Assembly: GCA_937952895.1 (NCBI GenBank)
Contig: CALFYC010000131.1
Location: forward strand, 1 to 23,398
Direction: 5' to 3'
From: an uncultured Neisseriaceae bacterium
GTDB lineage: Bacteria > Pseudomonadota > Gammaproteobacteria > Burkholderiales > UBA11063
DNA: 23,398 bases
Under the pieces are notes generated by a model that worked only from the letters and a program-made list of their open reading frames with translations, was not told where the DNA came from and ran no database searches. Position 1 is the stretch's first letter, and each line of letters opens with the position of its first letter. Shown here in pieces: positions 15,701 through 23,250 of the stretch. Made by a program: the position numbers and the translations under genes.

Positions 15701-16069
15701 CTAGTGAAGAGTATCTTTATCTTCAAAATCTGTATTTTCATTATCTCCAACTAAATCAATAGTTGTTTGATGTATTTCAACATCAAACCATTCCCAGAAC
15801 ATTTTTAGGGTCAAATTTTTCGGCCATGTGTCCTTATCTTCATTCCAAGATGCAAGCTCTAGTTCAAATAAATCAAAAAATTTATTATCAATAAAATTAA
15901 TACCATCTTCAAGCTCAGCAACTTCTGGAATTAAATATGAATTACAGTCAATGCGAATACTTTCTAAAGTAAGCTCATGTGGTAATTCAGTAAATGTTTG
16001 ATTAATCCAATCAAGAAATAGTTGTTTAGGTTTTATTACCGCAACTGATCTTTCAACAAAGTAGTACAT
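15701..16069 (-). CDS. Conserved acidic hypothetical protein
   Basis: The 122-residue product is acidic and tryptophan-rich, with no signal peptide or membrane helix, so it should be cytoplasmic. From memory it matches a small conserved protein family of Beta- and Gammaproteobacteria whose members share an N-terminal RSVAVIKPKQLFLDWIN-like start, a central Tyr-Leu-Ile/Leu-Pro-Glu segment (residues about 50–54), and a W-P-x-x-L-T-L-x-M-F-x-E-W-F-x-V-E-x-H region (about 82–100). I know of no established function. It is immediately upstream of folC in the same direction and may be co-transcribed. The ATG has AAGGGC about twelve bases upstream, rather far; an internal start is not favoured because the conserved RSVAVIKP segment begins at residue 7. 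Confidence 0.75.
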   Translation of the reverse strand: MYYFVERSVAVIKPKQLFLDWINQTFTELPHELTLESIRIDCNSYLIPEVAELEDGINFIDNKFFDLFELELASWNEDKDTWPKNLTLKMFWEWFDVEIHQTTIDLVGDNENTDFEDKDTLH

Positions 16070-16150
16070 AATTAAGAAGCCCTTGTAATTATTTGAATAT
16101 AATATTATATATGATTAGGTTTTATTTGGTATATATTTTATTAAGCTTTA

Positions 16151-16193
16151 GACCATTTATTAATTTGGGACATTAACTAATAAGTAAATGGCC
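16151..16193 (-). terminator. Hairpin downstream of the bioH-like gene
   Basis: Read on the minus strand, GGCCATTTA (16193–16185) pairs with TAAATGGTC (16159–16151) over nine base pairs including one G·U. A nested TTAAT/ATTAA pair lies inside the loop. It begins about 20 bp after the bioH-like stop. There is no clean T-run after it, so it may be a weak or factor-assisted terminator, or a 3'-end stabilising hairpin. Confidence 0.35.
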
Positions 16194-16212
16194 TATTATT
16201 AATTTTTGTAAT

Positions 16213-16995
16213 TTAATGAATAGCGAGAATCTCGTCTAAAATTTGATTAAATTCTTTTGGGTGTGTCCAAAATGGAGCATGCTTGGCTCCATTAATTTTA
16301 TGAATGTTAACAAGTGTGTTTAAGGTTTTAATTTGTTCACATCCATGGGTGGGTACATTTGGGTCATCGGATCCCATAATCAAATCGATTGGACAACTTA
16401 TATTTTTAAATTCTTGACGTAAATCGGTATTATCTACGATGCTAATTAATGTTTCAATCACGTTTTTTGGAATATCTGAGCGATTTGTTATGTTATTTAA
16501 TATTTGCTGATATTTGTTTGGTTTAGGGTTAAAATTGGCAAATTCTGCATTGGCGGCTCCATTTAAAAATGTATGCACCGTAGCATTGGGGTCTTTTAAT
16601 ACTTCACGTACAATGTTCATAAAACCAGGTTTTTGGACACCTATCCAATTATCCGCTTCAATAAATTTTGGTGTAGTTCCAATTCCAATTAAGTGTTTGA
16701 TTCGATGTGGATGATTTATTGCAATTGATTGAATTACTAATCCTCCTTTTGACCAGCCAATATAAGTGGCTTTCTCTGGTAATTCAGGTAATATAGTATT
16801 TGCTTCATCATGGACAGTTTTAATGGTGTCATTCCATTTGGTTTTACCGTTACCTGGTAAGCTTACATTAGTTACACGATATCTATTTGATAAATGTTCA
16901 ACTATTGGTAGCATATCTTCATCATTAGCAAGGCCACCATGAATAATTACGATATCTTCTCCAGTGCCAAAAACTTCTTTATGAATATTCATCAT
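16213..16995 (-). CDS. bioH: BioH-like pimeloyl-ACP methyl ester carboxylesterase
   Basis: BioH removes the methyl group from pimeloyl-ACP methyl ester, closing the first stage of biotin synthesis. The 260-residue product is an alpha/beta hydrolase that follows Escherichia coli BioH closely: IHGGLANDEDM near the oxyanion site, the nucleophile motif GWSKGG (S82), the TTPKFIEADNWIGVQKPG segment over the lid, the TDLRQEFKNISCP strand region, acid D211 in SDDPNVP, and H239 in AKHAPFWTHPKEF. Two ATGs are adjacent; AAGGGA upstream is spaced better for the second (16992), so the true protein may be 259 residues. No other biotin gene is present here; free-standing bioH is common. A general carboxylesterase is the alternative, but the lid and acid-strand matches favour BioH. 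Confidence 0.82.
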   Translation of the reverse strand: MMNIHKEVFGTGEDIVIIHGGLANDEDMLPIVEHLSNRYRVTNVSLPGNGKTKWNDTIKTVHDEANTILPELPEKATYIGWSKGGLVIQSIAINHPHRIKHLIGIGTTPKFIEADNWIGVQKPGFMNIVREVLKDPNATVHTFLNGAANAEFANFNPKPNKYQQILNNITNRSDIPKNVIETLISIVDNTDLRQEFKNISCPIDLIMGSDDPNVPTHGCEQIKTLNTLVNIHKINGAKHAPFWTHPKEFNQILDEILAIH

Positions 16996-17059
16996 TTCCC
17001 TTACTATTTTATTTCTAAGCTATAAAAATTTATTTATTAACTGATTATGTTAGTCTTGC

Positions 17060-17065
17060 ATTATA
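17060..17065 (-). promoter_or_regulatory. Candidate -10 element for bioH
   Basis: On the minus strand TATAAT is preceded directly by TTG in the divergent 182-bp region between bioH and the DUF4442 gene. The -35 position is poor. It would give a leader of about 58 bases before bioH. On the plus strand TTGCAT (17101–17106) followed by TGTGTTAAAAT is the best candidate for the other gene, also weak. Confidence 0.3.
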
Positions 17066-17177
17066 CAATATGATATAAGTTATAGTTAAAATTTTTCAAT
17101 TTGCATAATTTAACCAACTTATGTGTTAAAATTCAAGGATAATGAGTTTAATAATATATTTTTAGGTAAAGTAATTA

Positions 17178-17714
17178 ATGAAATTATTTACAACAGAAAA
17201 ACATGAGAATTTTAAGATGAAATTTTTACGATTCTTTTTAAATAGTTATTATTTGGCTTATCGTCGTTGTGGTGGAAAAGGATATTTCGTTTCAAATGAT
17301 TGGCATGAGGTTCATGTAAAGGTCAAGCATAATTGGTTAACTAAAAATTATGTAGGTACAACTTTTGGGGGCTGTTTGTTTGGTGCGCTAGATCCAATAT
17401 ATATGTTACAATTAATTAAAATATTAGGTAATAATTATGTGGTATGGGATAAAGCAGCATCTATTGATTTTATTCGTCCTGTTAGAAAAGCTCTTTATGC
17501 ACGATTTTTATTAGATACTTCTGTTATTGAGGATATTAAAGAAAAAGTGAAACAAAGTGGCGAATATATAATTAATTTATCGGTATCGCTTCAAGATGAT
17601 GCGTGTGTTACTTATGTCACTATGATAAAGACTATGTATATTGCCGATAAAGCTTTTTATCGTAATAAGAGATTAGAAAAACAAAAACTTCAATCTTCAG
17701 AAAATATTAAATAA
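17178..17714 (+). CDS. DUF4442 family hot-dog-fold protein
   Basis: The 178-residue product matches DUF4442, a family related to PaaI-type acyl-CoA thioesterases with a hot-dog fold; the reaction of this branch is not established. The family signature lies at residues of about 53–75, with YVGTTFGGCLFGALDPIYML, followed by VVWDKAASIDFIRPV (about 92–106). The N-terminal section of about 30 residues is basic and aromatic and resembles the amphipathic start of other members. The C-terminal tail is charged. The ribosome binding site TAGGT is 12 bases from the ATG. It is divergent from the bioH-like esterase, and its last bases overlap the end of the convergent fosA-like pseudogene. A role in acyl-thioester turnover is plausible but inferred. 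Confidence 0.8.
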   Translation: MKLFTTEKHENFKMKFLRFFLNSYYLAYRRCGGKGYFVSNDWHEVHVKVKHNWLTKNYVGTTFGGCLFGALDPIYMLQLIKILGNNYVVWDKAASIDFIRPVRKALYARFLLDTSVIEDIKEKVKQSGEYIINLSVSLQDDACVTYVTMIKTMYIADKAFYRNKRLEKQKLQSSENIK

Positions 17715-18116
17715 AAAATTCTACATCTTGCCACGATCCAATAGAATTTTTCTTGGCTTCAATTCGCGTTTGCCAGTTACCAACATGAATTTCTAATTTG
17801 TGTCCAACTGGGTCAAGGAAGTATAATGAATTTCCTTCGGATATATTATCTTTAAAAATAACTGAATCGCTTTTAATTATTGCTGCTTTTATTTTTTCAA
17901 AATCAGTTTCTTAACATCAAATGCAATATGAGTATAACCATTACTAGCATTATGCATTTCATCATAATTTAAACAAAACCATAGTTCACTAACTAGGAAA
18001 TAATCCCCAGCATGCCATTTGCAAAGAGGTTTAAATCCGAGGATGTTTTTATAAAATTCAAATGATTTAGTCAGATCATTTGTTGCTAATGTGATGTGGT
18101 TAATGCCATTAATCAT
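17707..18116 (-). pseudogene. fosA: FosA-type fosfomycin glutathione transferase, frameshifted
   Basis: FosA uses Mn(II) to add glutathione to fosfomycin. The intact-frame part gives 75 residues (17889–18116) that match the FosA N-terminal half: H7 in NHITLA, LWFCLN (46–51, W46 and C48) and YTHIAFDV (H63). Then the frame runs into a stop. Restoring one base in the A-run of the minus strand at about 17907–17910 continues the protein through KDNISEGNSLYFLDP, GHKLEIHVGNWQTR and on to TAA at 17707, giving 136 residues, the normal length. All expected metal and substrate positions then fall in place: H7, H63 and E109 for metal, K89, S93, S97, Y99 and R118 near substrate. The start is one base after the upstream hydrolase stop. 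It is either a fresh mutation or a sequencing error; without the correction the product lacks E109 and is inactive. Confidence 0.85.
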
Positions 18117-18117
18117 A

Positions 18118-18876
18118 TTAAAGACTTTTTAGAAACTTATGGATTATTTTTGATACTACTTCCCCATTCCAATAAGCATCTTTATGGGTAAAATTAGGAA
18201 TTATTTCTAATTCGCTATTTGCTATTTGTTTAGATAGATTGATCATTTGCTGAAGTGTTGGTTCTTTTTCGCCACAATAGATCAAGGTTGGTTTTTTTAA
18301 ATATTGAATATAATCATGATAATTAAACCATTCAGAGGAATTTGCCGCTAAAAGTGCTAAATGGTCATTTTTAAGCATTGTATTACGTATGGCTTCATTT
18401 TCAAGCTTTTCACCTAAAACGCACTCTAAGGTATCTAAAAATTTTTGTGAACCTATCCTTAATGGGGCTTTAAATTTATCACCAAATAATTCAAAATATG
18501 GAGTAGCTAATATGTATGAATTAAACCGATCTGGGTAATGTTTAGCAAGTAACATACAAATTGAAGCACCAATTGAGCCGCCAAAGCAGTGTGCTTTATC
18601 AATATTTAATGCATCAAGAACAGCAATAGTATCATCAACTCGGCTTTTGAGGCTATAAGCTTTTGGGTCGTGTGGTTTACTGCTTTTACCATAACCTCGA
18701 CTATCTAACATAATTAATTGAAAGTATTGAGCTAATGCTTCAACATATCCTAAATCTTTCCAATTAGCACATGAATTACCATTTCCATGATGAAAGACAA
18801 TAGGTTCACCTTGACCTGTTACTTCATAATGAATTGTGATTTCTTGATTATTATCTATCCTGGTTATAAAGGCCAT
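18118..18876 (-). CDS. Alpha/beta-fold hydrolase
   Basis: The 252-residue product is a serine hydrolase of the alpha/beta fold. The oxyanion-loop HHGNGNSCANW (29–39), the LDSRGYGKSSKP strand-turn (57–68) common in epoxide hydrolase and esterase relatives, the nucleophile elbow GGSIGA (S101) and the C-terminal histidine in FTHKDAYW are visible. The catalytic acid is likely in the GEKEPTL segment (Glu rather than Asp). The central region of about residues 125–180 forms the lid and gives no specific substrate clue. A GGAG six bases before the ATG is a good ribosome binding site. The fosA-like gene begins one base after its stop, so the two were probably one operon. Possible roles in detoxification or ester cleavage are guesses. 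Confidence 0.85.
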   Translation of the reverse strand: MAFITRIDNNQEITIHYEVTGQGEPIVFHHGNGNSCANWKDLGYVEALAQYFQLIMLDSRGYGKSSKPHDPKAYSLKSRVDDTIAVLDALNIDKAHCFGGSIGASICMLLAKHYPDRFNSYILATPYFELFGDKFKAPLRIGSQKFLDTLECVLGEKLENEAIRNTMLKNDHLALLAANSSEWFNYHDYIQYLKKPTLIYCGEKEPTLQQMINLSKQIANSELEIIPNFTHKDAYWNGEVVSKIIHKFLKSL

Positions 18877-18914
18877 TTTAACTCCAATAAATTTTTATGA
18901 ACCTCATTTTAACA

Positions 18915-18923
18915 TGTGGATAA
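18915..18923 (-). promoter_or_regulatory. Single consensus DnaA-box nonamer
   Basis: The minus strand reads TTATCCACA, a perfect match to the DnaA-box consensus TTATNCACA, 38 bp upstream of the hydrolase start. I found no second exact box nearby, so this is not an origin. It could be a DnaA-responsive site in a promoter or a chance match. Confidence 0.3.
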
Positions 18924-19143
18924 GTAAAGTCGTTACGTATTTTTTACCTATTTATTTATTTTCCTAAAGCTATAAATAGACTTTTATGTATATGATTATT
19001 TATAATTTAAGCTAAGTATACGCAGTATATAAAACTCTATATTGAGATACTAAAGTGCAAAGATCTAATGGTATACAATTTTTTTATGATATGATCTAGT
19101 ATTAAGCTCATATAAATGTTATCTTGAATGAAAGTTATAAAAT

Positions 19144-19602
19144 ATGAAATTTATTGCATTAGTGACACGTACTTTAAAAGATGGGAAAACTTATGAAGAT
19201 TTTCGGAAAGCCTGGTTTCATTCTAATGGATTTGGGGTTCCAACTTCTATGTATACTGTCATTAATGCTTTTAATCCACGTGAAATTATTTCGATTGGGA
19301 TTATGGACGGAAGTTTAGATGACTTGACCAAAGGACTAGAAATCGATGTGAAAGATCGCTTAGCAAATCCATTAGATGATATTATCGAATCAACTATAGT
19401 GCGTAATTTTGGCGTTGTAGCAGCTGTAGATGATTTTTCGGCAAGTGGTAAATTAGCTTATGTTCCATCCCAAGTTGATGGGGTTCTTACTGACTATAAA
19501 GAAATTGGGTTACTTTTACAAAACGTTAAGGATAGTCTTGAAAAGGCTAGTGCTAAAAGGGATAAATTAAAATCATATTCTTGCCACTTGTCTGATTTAT
19601 AA
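19144..19602 (+). CDS. Conserved hypothetical protein, 152 aa
   Basis: The product is soluble-looking, with no signal peptide or membrane helix. The start MKFIALVTRTLKDGKTYEDFRKAW resembles the first strand and helix of dimeric alpha/beta-barrel proteins (EthD/ABM-like), where a K-x-G-K-T/S-x-x-x-F-x-x-x-W pattern is common, but I cannot name a function. A second strongly patterned part is YTVINAFNPREIISIGI (about 37–53), followed by EIDVKDRLANPLDDIIEST, which looks highly conserved in tone. The last 25 residues are a charged helix. It stands alone between a 267-bp divergent region and a strong terminator, so it is probably monocistronic. A TATAAA lies immediately upstream of the ATG and no Shine-Dalgarno is clear. 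The frame is real; the role is unknown. Confidence 0.75.
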   Translation: MKFIALVTRTLKDGKTYEDFRKAWFHSNGFGVPTSMYTVINAFNPREIISIGIMDGSLDDLTKGLEIDVKDRLANPLDDIIESTIVRNFGVVAAVDDFSASGKLAYVPSQVDGVLTDYKEIGLLLQNVKDSLEKASAKRDKLKSYSCHLSDL

Positions 19603-19637
19603 ACGGGAATGTATTTTGGATGCCAGACTAATTAAAT

Positions 19638-19673
19638 AAAAAAGAGAACTATATTTATATAGTTCTCTTTTTT
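19638..19673. terminator. Bidirectional rho-independent terminator
   Basis: A perfect 17-bp inverted repeat (19638–19654 with 19657–19673) has a two-base centre and A6/T6 outer ends, so each strand ends in a U-run after the stem (core AGAACTAT). It lies 35 bp after the 152-residue gene and 16 bp after the convergent rpsI stop, and will serve both. It is the clearest terminator in the window. Confidence 0.92.
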
Positions 19674-19689
19674 CAGAATTAATCTAGAA

Positions 19690-20082
19690 TTAACGTTTAG
19701 AGAATTGTTTTCTTCTACGCGCTTTTCTAAATCCGCATTTCTTACGTTCAACTTCACGAGCATCTCGTGTTACAAATCCAGCTTTAGACAATACTGGTTT
19801 TAAATCAGGGTTGAAATCAATTAAAGCACGAGTAATACCGTGTTTAACTGCGCCTGCTTGACCAGATTCCCCACCACCTGTAACATTAACTTTGATATCA
19901 AAATTAGAAATGTGTTCTGTAAGTTCTAAAGGCTGACGTACAACCATACAGTTTGTTGCACGAGAAAAATATACATCGTAAGCTTTATCATTAACAGTGA
20001 TGTTACCTTTGCCTTTAGCTAGAAATACTCGAGCGATTGAGCTTTTTCTTCTGCCAGTCCCGTAATAATATTTTCCATTCAT
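19690..20082 (-). CDS. rpsI: 30S ribosomal protein S9 (uS9)
   Basis: S9 binds the 3' major domain of 16S rRNA; its C-terminal tail reaches the P-site tRNA. The 130-residue protein is of standard bacterial length. It starts [16 protein letters not shown] (about 5–20), contains [21 protein letters not shown] (about 68–88, shown here in part) and ends in the conserved basic tail [17 protein letters not shown] with terminal Lys-Arg. It follows rplM after 18 bp with AGGGAA as ribosome binding site. The bidirectional terminator lies directly behind it. Identification is certain. Confidence 0.98.
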   Translation of the reverse strand: MNGKYYYGTGRRKSSIARVFLAKGKGNITVNDKAYDVYFSRATNCMVVRQPLELTEHISNFDIKVNVTGGGESGQAGAVKHGITRALIDFNPDLKPVLSKAGFVTRDAREVERKKCGFRKARRRKQFSKR

Positions 20083-20100
20083 ATTATCTAATTCCCTATC

Positions 20101-20529
20101 TTAAATTTCTAATGTTTTAGGTTGTTGTGCAGTATGAGGATGAGATGAACCTGCATAAACCTTTAGTTTTTTAATCATTGCGTATCCCAAAGGACCTTTT
20201 GGTAACATGCCTTTTACTGCATGTACTAAGATTTTTTCTGGAGATTTTTCAAGCATTTCATTAAATGTGCGTGAATAAATCCCACCAGGATATCCGGTAT
20301 GACGATAATAAATTTTTTGTACTGTTTTACGCCCAGTTACAACTAATTTATCTACATTAGTTACAACGATAAAATCGCCAGTGTCCATGTGTGGTGTATA
20401 AATGGTTTTATGTTTGCCACGTAGAACATGTGCAACTTTTGCTGCTAGGCGACCCAATACTTTGTCTTTAGCATCAACAACAAACCATTCTTGATTAATA
20501 TCTTGTGGTTTAGCTGAAAAGGTTTTCAT
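20101..20529 (-). CDS. rplM: 50S ribosomal protein L13 (uL13)
   Basis: L13 is an early-binding 23S rRNA protein; in Escherichia coli it also represses its own rplM–rpsI messenger. The 142-residue product is the standard length, with [19 protein letters not shown] near the start, the [15 protein letters not shown] segment, [14 protein letters not shown] and [20 protein letters not shown] towards the end. The ribosome binding site TAGGAA lies seven bases upstream. Its own promoter is clear and leaves a leader of about 80 bases containing several palindromes. Identification is certain. Confidence 0.98.
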   Translation of the reverse strand: MKTFSAKPQDINQEWFVVDAKDKVLGRLAAKVAHVLRGKHKTIYTPHMDTGDFIVVTNVDKLVVTGRKTVQKIYYRHTGYPGGIYSRTFNEMLEKSPEKILVHAVKGMLPKGPLGYAMIKKLKVYAGSSHPHTAQQPKTLEI

Positions 20530-20551
20530 ATATAAATTCCTAAAATAACTT

Positions 20552-20576
20552 TTTTGATCAAAACGCGCGTTAACGC
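20552..20576 (-). promoter_or_regulatory. Palindrome cluster in the rplM leader
   Basis: Three perfect palindromes lie side by side or overlap in the untranslated leader: TTTTGATCAAAA (20552–20563), AACGCGCGTT (20562–20571) and GCGTTAACGC (20567–20576). The G+C-rich core stands out in AT-rich surroundings. It may fold in the messenger as the target for L13 feedback, or be a protein operator; the sequence does not decide. Confidence 0.4.
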
Positions 20577-20615
20577 TAATATAAAAAGCAACGGTTTTAA
20601 TAGTGGTAAAGCGAG

Positions 20616-20644
20616 ATTATATCACTTATATTAACAAATTGCAA
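20616..20644 (-). promoter_or_regulatory. Promoter of rplM–rpsI
   Basis: On the minus strand TTGCAA (20644–20639) and TATAAT (20621–20616) are 17 bp apart, with TG one base before the -10 hexamer (extended -10). Start would be near 20609, about 80 bases before rplM. This is the best sigma-70-type promoter in the window and lies 45 bp or less after the dcd stop. Confidence 0.8.
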
Positions 20645-20688
20645 TACTCAAATTAGTAAAGTTAGTTACATTTAACCGCAAATTGAAG

Positions 20689-21255
20689 TTAAGCTTTTGG
20701 TAAAGTGACTCCAACTTGGCCCATATATTTACCATTACGATCTTTATATGATGTTTCGCAATTTTCATCTGATTCAAAAAATAATACTTGAGCAACGCCT
20801 TCATTGGCATAAATTTTAGCAGGCAATGGGGTAGTATTGCTAAATTCAAGTGTTACATAACCTTCCCACTCGGGTTCAAATGGTGTAACATTTACAATAA
20901 TCCCGCATCTGGCATAAGTAGATTTACCTAGACATACCGTTAATACATTACGTGGAATTTTGAAATATTCAACTGTTCTTGCTAGGGCAAATGAATTCGG
21001 TGGAATAATACAATAATCAGCATTTACTTCGACAAAATTTTTTGGATCAAAGTTTTTGGGGTCAACAATAGTACTATTGATGTTTGTGAAAATTTTAAAT
21101 TCGTTAGCACAGCGAATATCATAGCCATAACTTGAAGTGCCATAAGATATAATTTTTTTATCACCAATATTTCTTACTTGGTTTGCTTCAAATGGGGAAA
21201 TCATGCCATGTTCTTCAGCCATTTTTTTTATCCATTTATCTGATTTGATTGCCAT
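20689..21255 (-). CDS. dcd: dCTP deaminase
   Basis: Dcd converts dCTP to dUTP, supplying dUMP for thymidylate synthesis. The 188-residue product has the normal length and the family core: SYGYDIRC (about 42–49), [20 protein letters not shown] (110–129) with S112 and R116, and [15 protein letters not shown] with catalytic E139, one position above the Escherichia coli numbering. A full AAGGAG lies nine bases upstream. It follows rluB after 31 bp on the same strand and probably shares its transcript. No terminator is visible between it and the rplM promoter. Whether the product is a pure deaminase or a bifunctional deaminase/dUTPase is not decided here, though the length and motif favour the monofunctional proteobacterial type. 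Confidence 0.95.
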   Translation of the reverse strand: MAIKSDKWIKKMAEEHGMISPFEANQVRNIGDKKIISYGTSSYGYDIRCANEFKIFTNINSTIVDPKNFDPKNFVEVNADYCIIPPNSFALARTVEYFKIPRNVLTVCLGKSTYARCGIIVNVTPFEPEWEGYVTLEFSNTTPLPAKIYANEGVAQVLFFESDENCETSYKDRNGKYMGQVGVTLPKA

Positions 21256-21286
21256 TTTATTTAGCTCCTTAGTTAATTAATATTGA

Positions 21287-22285
21287 TTATTTTTCTTTAC
21301 CCGCAATGTTTAAACCAAGATTTTGCATAATACTTGCAACTTCAATTTCATTTAGTTCGTAATATTGACCTCGCTTAAGTCGTGGAGGTAGACTAATTGG
21401 ACCAAAGCGAGTTCTCATAAGTCGACTTACTTCAACTTTAAAATATTCAAACATACGTCTAACTTCACGGTTACGACCCTCTTTAATTAACACTTTATAC
21501 CAACGATTTTTACTGTCTTCATCTTGGCTATCAATAGCCATAATTTCAGCGAATTTAGCTATTCCATCATCAAGTTTAATTCCGGTTTTTAATTGTTGAA
21601 TCTGCGCATTAGTAAGTGGTTCTCCATATATTCGAACTGAATATTCGCGTTCAATTTCATAACGAGGATGCATAAAATGATTGGCAAGTTCACCAGATGT
21701 GGTAAAAATCAGTAAACCACTAGTATTAAAATCGAGACGACCAATGGCGATAAAACGTTTATTTTTTAATATAGGAATTTTTTCAAAAACAGTAACTCTA
21801 CCTTTGGGATCATCACGGGTAATAATTTCCCCATCTTGTTTATGATAAATAATAATTCGCGCTAAGCGATCTTGCCACTTTATTTTTAATGCTTTACCCA
21901 TAACTGTTACTTGGTCTTTTTGAGTGATTTTTTGACCAAGGGTTGCAATTTTATTATTAACTAAAACATATCCAGATTCAATTAAGCCGTCACAATAGCG
22001 TCTACCGCCAACTCCAGACATTGAAAGTGCTTTGCTAATTCGAACCCCCTCTTTATCGCTATTTCGCACACGTTCTTTACGAATTCGCTGTGCTGAAATT
22101 TTTTGTTGCTGATTTTGCTTAGTCAATTTTACTTTTTTAGCACGTTTTATAGTATTACTTAAATCCTCAGTTGGTTTTGCTGTTTTTTCTTTAGGATTTA
22201 CCTTAGCTGATTTGGCTTTTGGTTTCGGTTTACTATTTGGGGCTACCATTAATTCTTTTAATGAATCACGTAAATTTTTTTTCAT
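21287..22285 (-). CDS. rluB: 23S rRNA pseudouridine synthase, RluB family
   Basis: RluB makes pseudouridine 2605 in 23S rRNA. The 332-residue product has three parts: a lysine-rich disordered N-terminal extension (about 1–78), an S4 RNA-binding domain (about 80–128; [20 protein letters not shown]), and the RsuA/RluB/E/F-type catalytic domain with D185 in [11 protein letters not shown], then [17 protein letters not shown] and [13 protein letters not shown]. The long basic extension is at the N-terminus, whereas in Escherichia coli RluB the extra basic sequence is mainly C-terminal; basic tails vary widely in this family. It begins two bases after the RpfE-like stop, so the pair is co-transcribed. 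RluB fits better than RluE or RluF by length and motif, but relatives cannot be excluded fully. Confidence 0.88.
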   Translation of the reverse strand: MKKNLRDSLKELMVAPNSKPKPKAKSAKVNPKEKTAKPTEDLSNTIKRAKKVKLTKQNQQQKISAQRIRKERVRNSDKEGVRISKALSMSGVGGRRYCDGLIESGYVLVNNKIATLGQKITQKDQVTVMGKALKIKWQDRLARIIIYHKQDGEIITRDDPKGRVTVFEKIPILKNKRFIAIGRLDFNTSGLLIFTTSGELANHFMHPRYEIEREYSVRIYGEPLTNAQIQQLKTGIKLDDGIAKFAEIMAIDSQDEDSKNRWYKVLIKEGRNREVRRMFEYFKVEVSRLMRTRFGPISLPPRLKRGQYYELNEIEVASIMQNLGLNIAGKEK

Positions 22286-22287
22286 AT

Positions 22288-23250
22288 TTATCTTCTACTT
22301 AAATTAATTAAGTTATGTTTTTGCCAAAATTTATAGCGACTAAAGCGATTGATACTCAATTTTAAAGTTTGATTATTCTCAGGTATTAAAATTGTTATAT
22401 CATTTAACTTCTTGGAATGATATAAATTCAGTAATGGTTTAGCGATAATTTCATCAACTAATTCTAAATTATTTCTCCAGCTATGTGAGTCTCGATAGCG
22501 TGAGGCATAATAAAGTTTATCAATAATAATTAGGTCATTGTCAGCTAAATGATTAAGATTCTTTATATCTAAATCATTAACGCCCATAATTATATTATTG
22601 AAATGGGTTTTTATGTTAGCACAATTTTTTTTATTCCATAACCATAAGCTATTAATAGTTAATAATCCATTGGCTTCTCGAGTTTGATTCAAGCCTAAAT
22701 TAAATAATAACATCTGTATTTCGTTAAGAATTCGGCTAATGTGGATTGAATTTGTTCCATGTGGAAGATATTCATCAATATTTTCGCCAATAATATCTAA
22801 GATTGGATAAAATTTATTATCACTAAGATTATAATTTAAGCCAATTAGCCATAAATTAGGTTTTATATAATAAAGTGAGATTTCTTGATTAAAATGTAAA
22901 TTTATTGCATTAATAATTGTGTCTGCTTCTTCGCTATTTAATTGCAGAATTTCTGATTCAGAGATTAATAATCGATCTCGATCCACTCGTAAATGGGTTG
23001 GTTCTGCAATTAAAAATGTAGTATACTTATTTGCCACTTGTAATTGTTGTGCCATTTGCATAGCAAAATTTTGTTTGACTACACTAAAAGTAGATTCATA
23101 AATCAAATCACTATAACCAAATGGTAAATAACTAATTGTTCCACGTTTAAGTAATTGACTAATATTATCAATTACTAAATTGGAATAAATATACTCTAAA
23201 TCTCCAAGATCTGGCCATATTAGTCCAGGTAATGCAATATTTAATTTCAT
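22288..23250 (-). CDS. RpfE-like / phosphoglycerate-mutase-like conserved protein
   Basis: The 320-residue product resembles a family of Beta- and Gammaproteobacteria annotated as RpfE-type regulator or cofactor-independent phosphoglycerate mutase-like protein. Supporting marks are the start [15 protein letters not shown] (about 3–17), the central [12 protein letters not shown] segment (about 105–116), the [16 protein letters not shown] stretch (about 189–204) and the closing region with [21 protein letters not shown] and SRYKFWQK. The metal-binding pattern of true phosphoglycerate mutases is not evident to me, so an enzymatic role is doubtful. Its start overlaps the dapF stop (ATGA), and rluB follows two bases after its end, so the three are one operon. 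The conserved-family call is reasonable; function is unknown. Confidence 0.65.
   Translation of the reverse strand: MKLNIALPGLIWPDLGDLEYIYSNLVIDNISQLLKRGTISYLPFGYSDLIYESTFSVVKQNFAMQMAQQLQVANKYTTFLIAEPTHLRVDRDRLLISESEILQLNSEEADTIINAINLHFNQEISLYYIKPNLWLIGLNYNLSDNKFYPILDIIGENIDEYLPHGTNSIHISRILNEIQMLLFNLGLNQTREANGLLTINSLWLWNKKNCANIKTHFNNIIMGVNDLDIKNLNHLADNDLIIIDKLYYASRYRDSHSWRNNLELVDEIIAKPLLNLYHSKKLNDITILIPENNQTLKLSINRFSRYKFWQKHNLINLSRR

Noticed and set aside
17900..17915. Programmed -1 frameshift in fosA
   Set aside because: No X-XXY-YYZ slippery heptamer or downstream hairpin is seen; AAG AAA C re-pairs poorly after a slip, so a mutation or sequencing error is more likely.
18877..19143. Replication origin in the AT-rich divergent region
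   Set aside because: Only one DnaA box is found and no dnaA, dnaN or gidA gene is near.
16070..19620. Genomic island or prophage remnant
   Set aside because: The gene set looks accessory, but there is no integrase, tRNA, direct repeat pair or clear shift in base composition to support an inserted element.
20631..20849. Minus-strand frame of 72 codons across the dcd end
   Set aside because: It is an alternate phase of dcd and runs through the rplM promoter.
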